Shown here one piece after another: positions 1-8,779 of a DNA stretch of 49,207 nucleotides (its first letter is position 1; each line of letters starts with the position of its first letter). The DNA is taken from NCBI GenBank assembly GCA_002428215.1, contig DIUI01000117.1, positions 1-49,207 on the forward strand. Direction: 5' to 3'. The position numbers were made by a program, and so were the translations under genes. The DNA is from Prolixibacteraceae bacterium UBA6162. Lineage in GTDB: Bacteria > Bacteroidota > Bacteroidia > Bacteroidales > Prolixibacteraceae. Under the pieces are notes generated by a model. It did not search any database. It worked only from the letters and a program-made list of their open reading frames with translations, and was not told the DNA's origin.

Positions 1-53
1 GTGGTCAATAGTAACAACAATATAAGTGTCAGTAAATTTTTATTTAGTTTCAT
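1..53 (-). CDS. SusD-like lipoprotein, 5' end only (partial)
   Basis: Reading the minus strand, an ATG at 53 begins an open frame that runs to the window edge. It gives 17 residues, MKLNKNLLTLILLLLLT, which is the basic-then-hydrophobic start of a signal peptide. It begins 10 bases after the stop codon of the upstream SusC gene, where the SusD partner is normally found in Bacteroidota. No lipobox or SusD domain is visible because the sequence stops, so the SusD identity rests on position alone. The open frame and signal-like start are seen directly. Confidence 0.6.
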   Translation of the reverse strand, partial: MKLNKNLLTLILLLLLT

Positions 54-63
54 ATGAGTCAGT

Positions 64-3000
64 TTAAAAGTTAATATTCAATCCCATTGAGATAATGCGT
101 GACACAGGATATTGATTATTTCCGTGAGAGAATGAATCCTTTTCCGGATCGTACCCTTCAAAATCTTTGTTCACCAAAACAAATACATTTTGAGCATTGG
201 CAAACAGATAAACCTTTTGCAATCCAATGGATTCAGTTAGCTCCGAAGGCAGAGAGTATCCCAATTGTAAATTTTTAAGTTTCAGGAAACTAATATCCCT
301 CACCCAATAAGACGACTCCTGGTTATCCCACGAATTGTTGAAGATCATAATTGGCACGTTGGTGTCGGTGTTTTGTGGAGTCCAGGCATCACGCCATTTG
401 ACAGGTATTGTTCTGTTCTCGAAGTCGAGAGCAGTAAAAGTATTGCGGTTGTATCCACTGGCCCCAAAAACTCCCTGAAATAGCAGACTCAGATCAAAAC
501 CCTGATATTTAAAACTGGTATTCAACCCATAGGTGAATTTCGGAATGGTGTTACCCAGCTCCTGCCTGTCCTCAAAACCAAGTTTTCCATCGTTGTTTAG
601 ATCTTCAAACTTTAAATTCCCGGGTTTAGGCTTAAAGCTGTTCGAGTGCATATGTTCAAGTACCTCCTGCTGGGTCTGATATATCCCAATCACCTTATAT
701 CCATAAAGTGTTCTGTAAGAGTATCCTTCTCTTATAAGATACAACTGGTCAGGCGACTTTCCTCCCTGAAATTTGGTTACAATATTATCGATATAAGTCA
801 AATTTACACCTACGTTATAGCCTAACTGCTTTCTGCCTTGGGCTTGATTGCTGTAGTTTACGGTAAATTCGAATCCTTCATTGACCATTTCTCCAAGATT
901 TTCGAAAGGAGGAATAAGACCACCAAGCATTTGAGGTATTGGTAACTGTACAATTATATCGCGGGTTGTCTTTTTAAAATAGTCGGTTTCGATGGTTAAC
1001 CGATTGTCTAAAAGTCCGATATCCATTCCAAGGTCGAGTGTTGAGGTAGTCTCCCAGGTTATATCTTCATCAATCAGCGAAGTTACCGCAGCTCCTGGCG
1101 ACAATGCACCTCCGGAACTGTAGCTTAATGCATTGCTTTGGTTAATTACTGTCAGATATGGCCAGTAGCCTGCAATGTTCTGATTGCCAAGCTGTCCCCA
1201 CGAAGCACGCAATTTCAGATTAGAGAAAAGGTTAAGATCTTTTACAAACGACTCTTCTCCAACTCTCCACGCAGCCGAAAATCCCGGAAATAAGCCCCAC
1301 CGATTTCCTGATTTGAAACGAGAGGATGCATCGGCACGCAGGTTGGCTTCAACCAGATATTTGCCTGCCAAACCATAATTGAACCTACCAAAATAGGAGA
1401 ACATTCTTAATCTGTTAAGGTTTCCCTGAGCCTGAAACCCAGAGGTACCAGCATCAACCTGGGTTAAACCCTCTTTAGGGGGATTTGACTTACGGGCATA
1501 AACATTCTTAATAACCAGATCCTCAAGTTGAAGACCAGCAATGGCAGATATCTCATGCACCTCAAGAAAACGTTTATTGAAGTTAAGCGTTGAAAAGACA
1601 TTGTTCGTGCGTTGTGAGATTTGAGAACGGCTCATCTCAATACCTTCCCTGTTGTAGTTTTTTGTCATCATCGGAATTCCAGAGTCTGTATATCCAACAA
1701 GCGTCTCATTATGGTTATCGACCATACTCCAGTTTCCATTGGAAGCTACTGTTGTGCGCCAATTTAGCGAGCTATGGAGTTTCAAATCTGCCGAGGCGTT
1801 TATGGCCAAGAAATCATCCTCAGACAATCTTCGTCCATTCGACGCTTCGATAAAGGGATTCCTGTTGTCAAATAAAATAACGCCGCCGGGCGAGATCGCC
1901 TCAACCGAGCCAAATCTTCCGTCCCTTGTATAAGGAGCTGTGTAGGGTGTTACTCCGGATAGCATATCAAACACTCTGCCCATCGACCCATAAACGATAT
2001 CATTATATGGCTCGGTAGAAACTCTGCGGCTGTAATTAATGCGACCGTCTAATTTTAACCAGCTGTATACATCCATTTCAAGGTTAGCCCTTATGCCATA
2101 CCTTTGTGTATTTGTATTCATAATCAAGCCATCCTGATTCAGATAGTTGAAAGAGAGAAAGGAAGTGCTTTTTTCAGATCCACCCCTCACCGATAGATTA
2201 TGTTCCTGAATTGGGGAATTTTCGAACAGAACATCAAACCAATCTGTGTTTGGATATTTGTATGGGTCGGTTCCCGATTCAAAAGCAGAAATTACGCTTT
2301 CGGCGAACAGCGCACTACCACCCTCATTAAGGAGGGCCTGATTGGTAAGCCTCATATGTTCTGCACTGTTCGTAACCAGATTATATCTTCGACCGAGTGA
2401 TTGTACACCGTAATAGGAGGATAGATTGACCTGCATTTTCTCTTCAAGTCGCCCCATTTTAGTAGTAACCAGTATTACACCATTGGCAGCTTTTGATCCA
2501 TAGATTGCAGCACTTGCAGCATCTTTTAGAACAGAAACGCTTTCAATATCATTTGGATTGATTTGATCAAATGTACCTTCGACTCCATCGATAATTACCA
2601 AAGGATTTGAATTGTTCAGGGTTCCCCATCCGCGTACCCTTATTTGAGCACCGTCGGCACCGGGTTTTCCTGAATTTTGACTCACCCACAATCCTGGAAT
2701 CCTACCACTCAAAGCCTGCGATGCATTGGTTATAGGCCGGTTATCCAACTCCTCGTCGAAATTGATTACAGATACAGCTCCTGAAAGATTGACCTTTCGC
2801 TGTACTCCAAATCCCACGGCAACGACCTCCTCTATCCCGATGGTCTCATCCAAAAGGCGAACATCAATTACTGACTGATTGGTATAGACAATTTCCTGCG
2901 AACGCATGCCTACAAATGAGTAAACAATTACTGCGTTGCTGGCAAGTCCACTCAGCGTATAACTTCCGTCGGAATTGGTTATGGTCCCAAACGTAGTCCC

Positions 3001-3462
3001 CTTAATAAATACAGTTACTCCAGGCAGTGGAAATCCTGTACGGTCGGTTACTTTTCCGCTTATCGCACTTTGTTGGGCAGCTCTCGCTGTTTCATATCTG
3101 GGCGCAAGAATAATTTTGCGATCCAAAACAGAAACTTCAACATTTTGGTCGGCAAAAATTTCATTAACAACAGACAAAAGCTGTCTGTTTTCGACATTGA
3201 GATCGACCATCTTATCTACATTAATCAACTCATTGTTGTAGATAAAGTGGAAATTACTCTGGCTTTCAATCTCCTTCAATGCATCCTTAATTGTAACACG
3301 GTTCAACCTCATCGAAACAGCAAGATTCTGTGAATAACCATTGTTGGCCAGAATACTTAAAGTCGAAAAAATCAATAGAAGTAGTGTTAATTTCATAGTT
3401 AGAAGCAGTTGGTTTAAGTCCCCAAGGTTTGAGATACTTGCGTTAATGTTAGTTTTTTCCAT
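64..3462 (-). CDS. SusC/RagA TonB-dependent outer-membrane transporter with N-terminal STN domain
   Basis: TonB-dependent porin expected to import a ligand captured by a partner SusD lipoprotein. The 1132-residue product has a long N-terminal region with a hydrophobic signal segment (about residues 23-45). An STN (secretin/TonB short N-terminal) domain follows at about 47-118, then a carboxypeptidase-like regulatory repeat (about 134-210), a plug domain (about 215-335, with the VRGWGTLNNSNPLVIIDG stretch), and a beta-barrel ending in a terminal phenylalanine (LNINF). The STN domain marks a signal-transducing receptor of the FecA type, which contacts a FecR anti-sigma factor; such a gene lies just upstream, with an ECF sigma gene before it. 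The ligand cannot be read from the sequence. The ATG at 3462 fits the family's extended N-terminus. Confidence 0.93.
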   Translation of the reverse strand: MEKTNINASISNLGDLNQLLLTMKLTLLLLIFSTLSILANNGYSQNLAVSMRLNRVTIKDALKEIESQSNFHFIYNNELINVDKMVDLNVENRQLLSVVNEIFADQNVEVSVLDRKIILAPRYETARAAQQSAISGKVTDRTGFPLPGVTVFIKGTTFGTITNSDGSYTLSGLASNAVIVYSFVGMRSQEIVYTNQSVIDVRLLDETIGIEEVVAVGFGVQRKVNLSGAVSVINFDEELDNRPITNASQALSGRIPGLWVSQNSGKPGADGAQIRVRGWGTLNNSNPLVIIDGVEGTFDQINPNDIESVSVLKDAASAAIYGSKAANGVILVTTKMGRLEEKMQVNLSSYYGVQSLGRRYNLVTNSAEHMRLTNQALLNEGGSALFAESVISAFESGTDPYKYPNTDWFDVLFENSPIQEHNLSVRGGSEKSTSFLSFNYLNQDGLIMNTNTQRYGIRANLEMDVYSWLKLDGRINYSRRVSTEPYNDIVYGSMGRVFDMLSGVTPYTAPYTRDGRFGSVEAISPGGVILFDNRNPFIEASNGRRLSEDDFLAINASADLKLHSSLNWRTTVASNGNWSMVDNHNETLVGYTDSGIPMMTKNYNREGIEMSRSQISQRTNNVFSTLNFNKRFLEVHEISAIAGLQLEDLVIKNVYARKSNPPKEGLTQVDAGTSGFQAQGNLNRLRMFSYFGRFNYGLAGKYLVEANLRADASSRFKSGNRWGLFPGFSAAWRVGEESFVKDLNLFSNLKLRASWGQLGNQNIAGYWPYLTVINQSNALSYSSGGALSPGAAVTSLIDEDITWETTSTLDLGMDIGLLDNRLTIETDYFKKTTRDIIVQLPIPQMLGGLIPPFENLGEMVNEGFEFTVNYSNQAQGRKQLGYNVGVNLTYIDNIVTKFQGGKSPDQLYLIREGYSYRTLYGYKVIGIYQTQQEVLEHMHSNSFKPKPGNLKFEDLNNDGKLGFEDRQELGNTIPKFTYGLNTSFKYQGFDLSLLFQGVFGASGYNRNTFTALDFENRTIPVKWRDAWTPQNTDTNVPIMIFNNSWDNQESSYWVRDISFLKLKNLQLGYSLPSELTESIGLQKVYLFANAQNVFVLVNKDFEGYDPEKDSFSHGNNQYPVSRIISMGLNINF

Positions 3463-3469
3463 AAATTTG
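3438..3469 (+). promoter_or_regulatory. Bacteroidota-type promoter reading antisense to the SusC start
   Basis: TTG at 3438-3440, a 21-base spacer, then TAAATTTG at 3462-3469. This matches the Bacteroidota primary promoter pattern (TTG, 17-23 bases, TAnnTTTG). It points away from the SusC gene and overlaps its start codon, so transcription would begin near 3476 and run antisense to the SusC leader. Confidence 0.55.
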
Positions 3470-3475
3470 TCGATA

Positions 3476-3497
3476 ATTAATTAGTAGATTAATTAGT
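3476..3497. repeat. Two-copy tandem direct repeat in the SusC leader
   Basis: ATTAATTAGT occurs at 3476-3485 and again at 3488-3497, a 12-base period. It lies between the antisense promoter and the terminator hairpin, at the predicted 5' end of the antisense RNA and upstream of the SusC start. It may be a protein site or simply an A/T-rich duplication. Confidence 0.5.
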
Positions 3498-3518
3498 TTG
3501 CCGGGTAGCACCGGTAGC

Positions 3519-3556
3519 AACAGGAAGGTGGTGCAAACACTTTCCTGTTTTTTTTT
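3519..3556 (+). terminator. Intrinsic terminator in plus orientation
   Basis: AACAGGAAGGTG (3519-3530) pairs with CACTTTCCTGTT (3538-3549), with one G-U pair and a 7-base loop, and the run of nine T at 3548-3556 overlaps the end of the stem. In the minus direction the hairpin is followed by no T-run, so it ends plus-strand transcripts although the neighbouring genes are on the minus strand. Confidence 0.75.
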
Positions 3557-3594
3557 ATTGTTTATTTCATAAGCATAGGGTTTACGGTTATTGA

Positions 3595-4635
3595 TTAGGA
3601 TTTCGACCTGAGGATTATCTGTCGTTTACTAAAAGTATTATCGTCAAGTTTTTGAGAGGGCATTAATGTATAAGACATTGGAGATGTTCTACTTAAAAGC
3701 ATAAGCACCTGTTCAAGTGGTTCGTTAATAAAAGTTCCGGTAAACCGGTACCGAGCAAGCTGCCTGTCGGCAATTTCAATATCAACATTATACCATGCCG
3801 ATAGTCTCTCAACCACTACATGAATCGGATCGTTTTCAAATACAATCTTTCCTTCTATCCATGAAAAATATCTAGTCAAAGAACTATGTCTGCTAATGTT
3901 AAGCTGCTGTGTTTCTGAGTTCAATACCGCATAATCGCCTTTTTCCAGACTGCAAATTTCGACCATAGACATGGCTTGTTCGCGCTGTAGTGTAACACTA
4001 CCCTCTATTAAAGCTATATAAAACTGACCACTCCTTTTGTATGCATTTACATTAAATTTAGTTCCGGTTACCTTAATCTGAAGTGCATCAACGTCAACTA
4101 TGAATGGGGAATCTGTCATGCTTTTAACATCAAAATAACCCTCACCGTCGAGATACACCTTCCTGATCTCAGATCCTTCAAATGATATAGGAAATCGGAG
4201 TGTGCTACCAGAATTGAGATATACAACGGTACCATCGGCCAGCATAACTTTTGTCTGGGTACCATAGGCAGCCTTGGTTTCCTGATAAACAGTATTTTCA
4301 GCCAAAGGTATTGAATCTGTTTCCAGGTAATTGAATACCGTTGTGAATAGAAGTGATAATAACACCACGGCAGCGGCCTGCACTAGATACTTAACATAAG
4401 TATGATATCTCGCTTTCGGACGCATTGCCTGTTTTAGGGTTTGAATGGGATTTTCATTTTCGGCCAAGCCATTCAGTTTCCCACTCTCCCTCCAGATAAA
4501 CTCGTAATCGATGAATTCCCAAAGATTCTCCTTGTTGTCACTCTTCCACTCATCTAATAAGGTCTTCTCACGATCGGTTACGGTATTGGTAAAATACCTA
4601 CCCAGTATTCTGTTTATGACCTGCTTTCGTCCCAT
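3595..4635 (-). CDS. FecR family anti-sigma factor
   Basis: Inner-membrane anti-sigma factor that holds the neighbouring ECF sigma factor inactive until the STN domain of the outer-membrane receptor signals substrate. From the ATG at 4635 it has 346 residues. A cytoplasmic N-terminal part is followed by one membrane helix at about 92-110 (LVQAAAVVLLSLLFTTVF), then a periplasmic FecR domain with the KVMLADGTVVYLNSGSTLRF stretch typical of the family. The C-terminal DUF4974-type domain includes the FENDPIHVVVERLSAWYNV stretch. A TTG at 4653 in the same frame would add six residues; ATG is preferred. It lies between the sigma gene and the STN-SusC gene on the same strand, the standard order of a cell-surface signalling locus. 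Confidence 0.92.
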   Translation of the reverse strand: MGRKQVINRILGRYFTNTVTDREKTLLDEWKSDNKENLWEFIDYEFIWRESGKLNGLAENENPIQTLKQAMRPKARYHTYVKYLVQAAAVVLLSLLFTTVFNYLETDSIPLAENTVYQETKAAYGTQTKVMLADGTVVYLNSGSTLRFPISFEGSEIRKVYLDGEGYFDVKSMTDSPFIVDVDALQIKVTGTKFNVNAYKRSGQFYIALIEGSVTLQREQAMSMVEICSLEKGDYAVLNSETQQLNISRHSSLTRYFSWIEGKIVFENDPIHVVVERLSAWYNVDIEIADRQLARYRFTGTFINEPLEQVLMLLSRTSPMSYTLMPSQKLDDNTFSKRQIILRSKS

Positions 4636-4730
4636 TCTAATTCGGTTGCTCAATTAAATGACAATCATGCACGCCAAAACCCTACACTCTTTTTAAAAAA
4701 AATTAAAACCAAATGATAATTGTATCCGTT

Positions 4731-5342
4731 TTAGAATTTCGAAAACAGAATCATAAGAAAATTTCCCGGCAACTTTCTGTTTTTCTCAGAGGGTAGAAAG
4801 TCTGAAAGGTGAATCCGAAGATGTTTCAGAGACCGAGTAATAAGGGCCTCAACACCTTTGACACTAATATTCAAATGCCCGGCAATCTCCTTGTTCGTCT
4901 TATTTTCAAAACGACTTAATTCAAAAGCGATTCTGCAACGCTCTGGCATTAAATTTAAAGCTATCAGAAGTTGTTCGAGCAGTTCATTTTGGTTGGCTGT
5001 ATTCTCAGAGCTTCTCGATGGCAAATCAGCGGCAGCCATATTGGGAACCTTTGTAAAGCGTTGCTCTTTCTTCAGATAGTTCAACGATTCATTCCTTACC
5101 ATAGATACTAAATAAGGAAGCAGACTCTCGACTTTCTTCAACTGCTCGCGGCTTTCCCAAAGTTTCAAGAACACATTTTGAACTAAGCTACGCGCTTTAT
5201 CCTCATCTTTGATGATATAGTTTGAGTAACGGGTAAGGTTGCAGTAATACTTTGTGTATATTTTTTCGAAAGCCCTCTGGTTTCCGGCTTTTAACTCCGC
5301 CAATAAAAATGCGTCTAAATCATTGATCGGAATATTTGACAT
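4731..5342 (-). CDS. ECF-type RNA polymerase sigma factor (Bacteroidota sigma-70 family)
   Basis: Alternative sigma factor expected to direct RNA polymerase to the SusC/SusD genes of this locus. The 203-residue protein has a sigma region 2 at about 25-90, with YTKYYCNLTRYSNYIIKDED and the following QNVFLKLWESRE stretch. Region 4 lies at about 120-185, with a helix-turn-helix NKTNKEIAGHLNISVKGVEA and RSLKHLR. There is no region 1 or 3, as expected for an ECF factor. The ATG at 5342 is chosen over a TTG one codon earlier. The FecR gene follows after about 95 bases and the STN-SusC gene comes next, so the three probably form one signalling unit. Its target promoter cannot be deduced. Confidence 0.92.
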   Translation of the reverse strand: MSNIPINDLDAFLLAELKAGNQRAFEKIYTKYYCNLTRYSNYIIKDEDKARSLVQNVFLKLWESREQLKKVESLLPYLVSMVRNESLNYLKKEQRFTKVPNMAAADLPSRSSENTANQNELLEQLLIALNLMPERCRIAFELSRFENKTNKEIAGHLNISVKGVEALITRSLKHLRIHLSDFLPSEKNRKLPGNFLMILFSKF

Positions 5343-5413
5343 CAAAGTACTCTTTAAGTTTTTTCAAATATTAGTTAAGAAAACAACCTACAAGATTAAT
5401 CATACGTATTCAA

Positions 5414-5447
5414 TTAAATCGATAAAACTATTGTTTTTTCGATTTAA
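5414..5447. repeat. Inverted repeat upstream of the sigma gene
   Basis: TTAAATCG at 5414-5421 and CGATTTAA at 5440-5447 are perfect inverted arms with an 18-base A/T-rich spacer. It lies in the 257-base gap between the divergent sigma and DUF4349 genes and could be an operator. No TAnnTTTG box was found nearby for either gene. Confidence 0.35.
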
Positions 5448-5599
5448 CGACACTTTTATCCTTAGTTTATCAATAATCAACGTCTTCCGAATAAATTTTA
5501 ACCGCAATTTAGATAAATAATTCTGAAAGATTATTGTTTTCCGGAGGCCGTCAGCTGGTATACTTATTGAAGCGGATGTTTATTTAAAATTGATCTGCC

Positions 5600-6451
5600 A
5601 TGAACAACAAAGCCTTTATCATCGTATTCCTAACCCTTTTGTATGCATGCCATGGGGGCACAGACAAAACCTTCTATGCCAGCGACCAGGGAGTAGTTAC
5701 AGAAAGCCGCACCATGCAGGCCGGTGGTCCGGTAGCTGAGATTTCCAATCCTGCAGATCCGCTGTTAAACATCCAGCCGGATCAAAAGAAAATCATCAAG
5801 GATGGCCGGTTGGAGCTGAAGGTAAAATCACTGGAAACGGCAAAAATGTATACCGACAGCGTCGTTTCCCTTCTTGGGGGATACTATGCCAGTGAAAGTC
5901 TCTACAATCAGGGAACAGATATATCAATCCATCTCCGTATCAGAATCCCAGCTGCCAATTTTGAATCGCTTGTTGAAAGAGTTGGGGCAACGGGCGATGA
6001 AATATTGTACAAAGCTATCGATACCCGCGATGTAACCGATCAGTTTATCGACCTGGAATCAAGGCTAAGCACAAAACGGCAATACCTTACGCGCTATCAG
6101 GAACTCCTGAGACAGGCCCGGACCGTAAGCGAGATACTTGAAATTGAAGCAGAGATTCGAAAACTAGAAGAGGAGATCGACAGCACCACAGGCCGACTGA
6201 ATTACCTCTCAGATCAGGTCGACTTCAGCACACTCAACCTCACGCTCACCTATAAAAAGCCTTTTGAATATACACCTCAACAGCGGGAACGTTTTTCGGA
6301 AAAACTGAAGCAATCTTTTGTTACCGGATGGTACGGAATTGCAGATTTTGCCCTTATGCTTCTTAGCCTATGGCCATTGTGGATTCTAAGCGCGGTAATT
6401 GTTGTAACGGTAAAAAAACTTAAACAGCGGAACAAACAGCGCAAAGGATAA
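5600..6451 (+). CDS. DUF4349 domain-containing lipoprotein
   Basis: Membrane lipoprotein of unknown function. The 283 residues begin with a lipoprotein signal peptide and a lipobox ending at Cys17 (LLYAC). A DUF4349 domain spans about 60-270: a beta-rich part (IIKDGRLELKVKSLETAK, LHLRIRIPAANFESLVERV), a coiled-coil segment (about 150-205, EILEIEAEIRKLEEEIDS), and a C-terminal membrane helix at about 250-270 (ALMLLSLWPLWILSAVIVV) followed by a basic tail. Both ends are therefore predicted to be membrane attached. Many bacteria carry one such protein near envelope genes, and no biochemical role is established to my knowledge. It stands alone, divergent from the sigma gene. Confidence 0.85.
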   Translation: MNNKAFIIVFLTLLYACHGGTDKTFYASDQGVVTESRTMQAGGPVAEISNPADPLLNIQPDQKKIIKDGRLELKVKSLETAKMYTDSVVSLLGGYYASESLYNQGTDISIHLRIRIPAANFESLVERVGATGDEILYKAIDTRDVTDQFIDLESRLSTKRQYLTRYQELLRQARTVSEILEIEAEIRKLEEEIDSTTGRLNYLSDQVDFSTLNLTLTYKKPFEYTPQQRERFSEKLKQSFVTGWYGIADFALMLLSLWPLWILSAVIVVTVKKLKQRNKQRKG

Positions 6452-6529
6452 CAGTTATTATCTGACATAAAGCCAGACTGGAAATAGCCACCCAATGCGT
6501 TTATTTTGACCAATTGTCGACCTTAGCAA

Positions 6530-7210
6530 CTACAAACGCCTCAATGCGCTGAAAAAGTTGAACTGTTCTCTTTTGGCAGGATCCAAAAAGTAGTAGGCAG
6601 TTGTTAACCGACAAATATCCTGCATTTCGGTATAAACCTCGCTTAATGCCAATCGCCCCCCCTCATCGGCCAACGATGGATCGGCCATTACTTCGAAACA
6701 TTCGGTAAACTGATTCAACTGTTTGGCATACGCCTTTACCCTTCTCAACAGTCGCTTATCGAGGCCGCCGGCGTTGATCTTCTCCTCCATTTCGGGAGTG
6801 AGTCCCTGCACAAATTCGGCAATCAACCTAAACATGCTAAAGTGGTCACCATTTTTGGCATCACTGAAATGGTTGGTATAGCCTGTCTGTTCAAAAAAAT
6901 CCTTTAAAAAGGCTTTGTCGTTTTTGAAATCGGTCTTTAAGGATGCCCTGATTACAGAAAGATCGGTTAATGCAGAAAACATCAGTTCACGCCAGGCCTC
7001 CATTTTAGATGCATCGAGTTTAGATAAACCCTCGGAATAAAAATCGTCTTGAACAAGCTTGATCTTATCTTTGAGAAGGTTGGCGTATTCAACACTCCAA
7101 CTCGCACGGAGATGCTCCAGTTCGTATATGTTCTCTACGAATGCCTGGGCTACCGACTTACAGGCCAAAAGGGTTGCAATGTTAGCAATACATGGATTTT
7201 TTGGATGCAT
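6530..7210 (-). CDS. Uncharacterised helical protein
   Basis: I do not recognise this 226-residue protein. From the ATG at 7210 it starts MHPKNPCIANIATLLACKS. A longer frame opens at 7267, but its extra 19 residues look unlike a conserved start. The sequence appears mostly alpha-helical and soluble, with no signal peptide, membrane segment or familiar catalytic motif. Charged helices alternate with short polar loops (DDFYSEGLSKLDASKMEAW). It lies about 160 bases downstream of hisIE on the same strand, so it could be read through from the amino-acid operon, but the gap suggests its own promoter. Base use resembles the neighbours. A cytoplasmic accessory protein restricted to Bacteroidota is likely. 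Confidence 0.7.
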   Translation of the reverse strand: MHPKNPCIANIATLLACKSVAQAFVENIYELEHLRASWSVEYANLLKDKIKLVQDDFYSEGLSKLDASKMEAWRELMFSALTDLSVIRASLKTDFKNDKAFLKDFFEQTGYTNHFSDAKNGDHFSMFRLIAEFVQGLTPEMEEKINAGGLDKRLLRRVKAYAKQLNQFTECFEVMADPSLADEGGRLALSEVYTEMQDICRLTTAYYFLDPAKREQFNFFSALRRL

Positions 7211-7369
7211 AGTGTGCGTTTTAAGTTGTTCGTTAAGTGTTTTTTTACACAAGAAAATTACGAACATTTAAAACTTTGGCTTATGCTAAAGAGCAATCCA
7301 AAATATGTTGTACAAATGCTTTATAGGGCTAACCTTGTATTAGTCAGGCCGAGCGGGAGTTTTCAATCG

Positions 7370-7969
7370 CTACTTATGCCGCTTTTTTAGTTCGGCTGCC
7401 AGATCTTCGATTCGGTATCCCTTATGCGAAAGTAAGACCATTAGATGGTATAGCAAATCGGCACCTTCGTAAATCATATTTTGATCATCATTGGCCATGG
7501 CTCCAATTACCGTTTCAACCGCCTCTTCGCCTACCTTTTGAGCAATAGTTCGGGTACCCCCTGCAAAGAGACGGGTGGTATAACTGCCCTCTGGCATCTC
7601 GGTCTTTCTTTGATCAATTACATCCTGCAGGTATTCAAGAAAGGAGAGCTCATTCTCCTCATTCTGCTCATCCCAGCAGGTATCGGCACCCGTATGGCAA
7701 ACCGGACCCACCGGATTCACCTTTACCAACAAAGTGTCGTTGTCGCAGTCGGACACCATACTCACCACTTCCAGAAAATTGCCACTCTCCTCCCCTTTTG
7801 TCCAGAGCCGTTGCTTGCTGCGGCTGAAAAAGGTAACCTTGCCAGTCTCTTCGGTTTGGCGTAAAGCCTCTTCGTTCATAAAACCCAGCATCAAAACCAC
7901 CTGAGTGGTATTGTCCTGCACAATTGCCGGTACCAGGCCGTTCATTTTATCAAAGTCGAGTTCACTCAT
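7370..7969 (-). CDS. hisIE: Bifunctional phosphoribosyl-AMP cyclohydrolase/phosphoribosyl-ATP pyrophosphatase
   Basis: Catalyses steps 2 and 3 of histidine synthesis: removal of pyrophosphate from phosphoribosyl-ATP, then opening of the adenine ring. The 199-residue fusion has the HisI domain first (about 1-105, with the zinc-site stretch CHTGADTCWDE and the earlier DCDND). HisE follows at about 110-199 (GTRTIAQKVGEEAVETVIGA, then EGADLLYHLMVLL). The ATG at 7969 is preferred to a TTG at 8011, which would add residues with no counterpart in the family. It ends the hisA-hisF-hisIE run, 45 bases after hisF. The other histidine genes are not in the window. Confidence 0.95.
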   Translation of the reverse strand: MSELDFDKMNGLVPAIVQDNTTQVVLMLGFMNEEALRQTEETGKVTFFSRSKQRLWTKGEESGNFLEVVSMVSDCDNDTLLVKVNPVGPVCHTGADTCWDEQNEENELSFLEYLQDVIDQRKTEMPEGSYTTRLFAGGTRTIAQKVGEEAVETVIGAMANDDQNMIYEGADLLYHLMVLLSHKGYRIEDLAAELKKRHK

Positions 7970-8014
7970 ATTTGTGGTATTTTGCCCTAATTGGGACAGC
8001 AAAGTTGGCAATTT

Positions 8015-8770
8015 TTATCGGATTGGAATTCCCCGCTCCCGTAAATAGGCTTTAAGCTCCGGAATTGCAATCTCTTTGTAATGGAAGATACTCGCAGCCA
8101 GACCGGCATCTGCCTTTCCTGCCGTAAATACCTCTTCGAAGTGAGCCATCGAACCGGCACCCCCACTGGCAATAATTGGTATGCGCAAGGACTCCGACAG
8201 CTGCGAAAGTTGTTGACAGGCAAATCCATTTTTGGTACCATCGTGGTTCATAGAGGTAAACAGAATTTCTCCGGCTCCGCGCTGTTCTCCCTCCTTAGCC
8301 CACGAAAAAAGCTCTTTCGGGGTAGGTATTCTTCCTCCATTTACGGTAACGGTCCACCTGCCTGACTCGTCGCCGCGGGCATCGATGGCCAACACCACAA
8401 ACTGACTTCCAAAATTGCGGGCCAGTTGATCAATAAATTCAGGATTGCGCACTGCAGAAGAGTTAATGCTTACTTTGTCGGCTCCCGCTGCCAATAATGC
8501 TTCGGCATCGCCAATTTCGCTGATACCTCCACCAACGGTAAAGGGAATATTAATCTCCCTGGCGATTCGCTTTACCAGATCGACAAAAGTCTTACGCCCT
8601 TCGTGGGTAGCTGTAATATCGAGGAATACCAGTTCATCGGCTCCCTCTGCAGCATATAGTGCGGCCAGCTCCACAGGATCGCCTACATTCTTCAGATTTA
8701 TAAAGTTGATGCCCTTAACGGTCTGACCGTCTTTTATATCAAGGCAGGGTATGATTCTCTTGGCCAGCAT
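8015..8770 (-). CDS. hisF: Imidazole glycerol phosphate synthase cyclase subunit
   Basis: HisF closes the imidazole ring using ammonia from the glutaminase partner HisH, giving imidazole glycerol phosphate and AICAR. The 251-residue (beta-alpha)8 barrel has the two catalytic aspartates at the family's positions, Asp11 ([10 protein letters not shown]) and Asp130 (VVLAIDARG). The phosphate-binding glycines are in [11 protein letters not shown] and ASGGAGS. Length is normal. It begins 9 bases after hisA and is followed by hisIE, so these are one transcript. HisH, its obligate partner for glutamine use, is not encoded here and must lie elsewhere. Confidence 0.97.
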   Translation of the reverse strand: MLAKRIIPCLDIKDGQTVKGINFINLKNVGDPVELAALYAAEGADELVFLDITATHEGRKTFVDLVKRIAREINIPFTVGGGISEIGDAEALLAAGADKVSINSSAVRNPEFIDQLARNFGSQFVVLAIDARGDESGRWTVTVNGGRIPTPKELFSWAKEGEQRGAGEILFTSMNHDGTKNGFACQQLSQLSESLRIPIIASGGAGSMAHFEEVFTAGKADAGLAASIFHYKEIAIPELKAYLRERGIPIR

Positions 8771-8779
8771 AGCAGTGGG

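Larger units (their letters stand above)
3476..3556 (+). ncRNA. Candidate cis-antisense small RNA against the SusC leader (DonS-like)
   Basis: A plus-strand promoter ending at 3469 and an intrinsic terminator at 3519-3556 bracket about 80 bases with no convincing plus-strand gene. The RNA would be fully complementary to the SusC 5' leader from about 14 to 95 bases upstream of the start codon. In Bacteroides, short antisense RNAs of this size and position (the DonS type) repress susC homologues in loci run by ECF sigma/anti-sigma pairs, which is the arrangement here. Promoter and terminator are seen; transcription and function are inferred. Confidence 0.5.
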
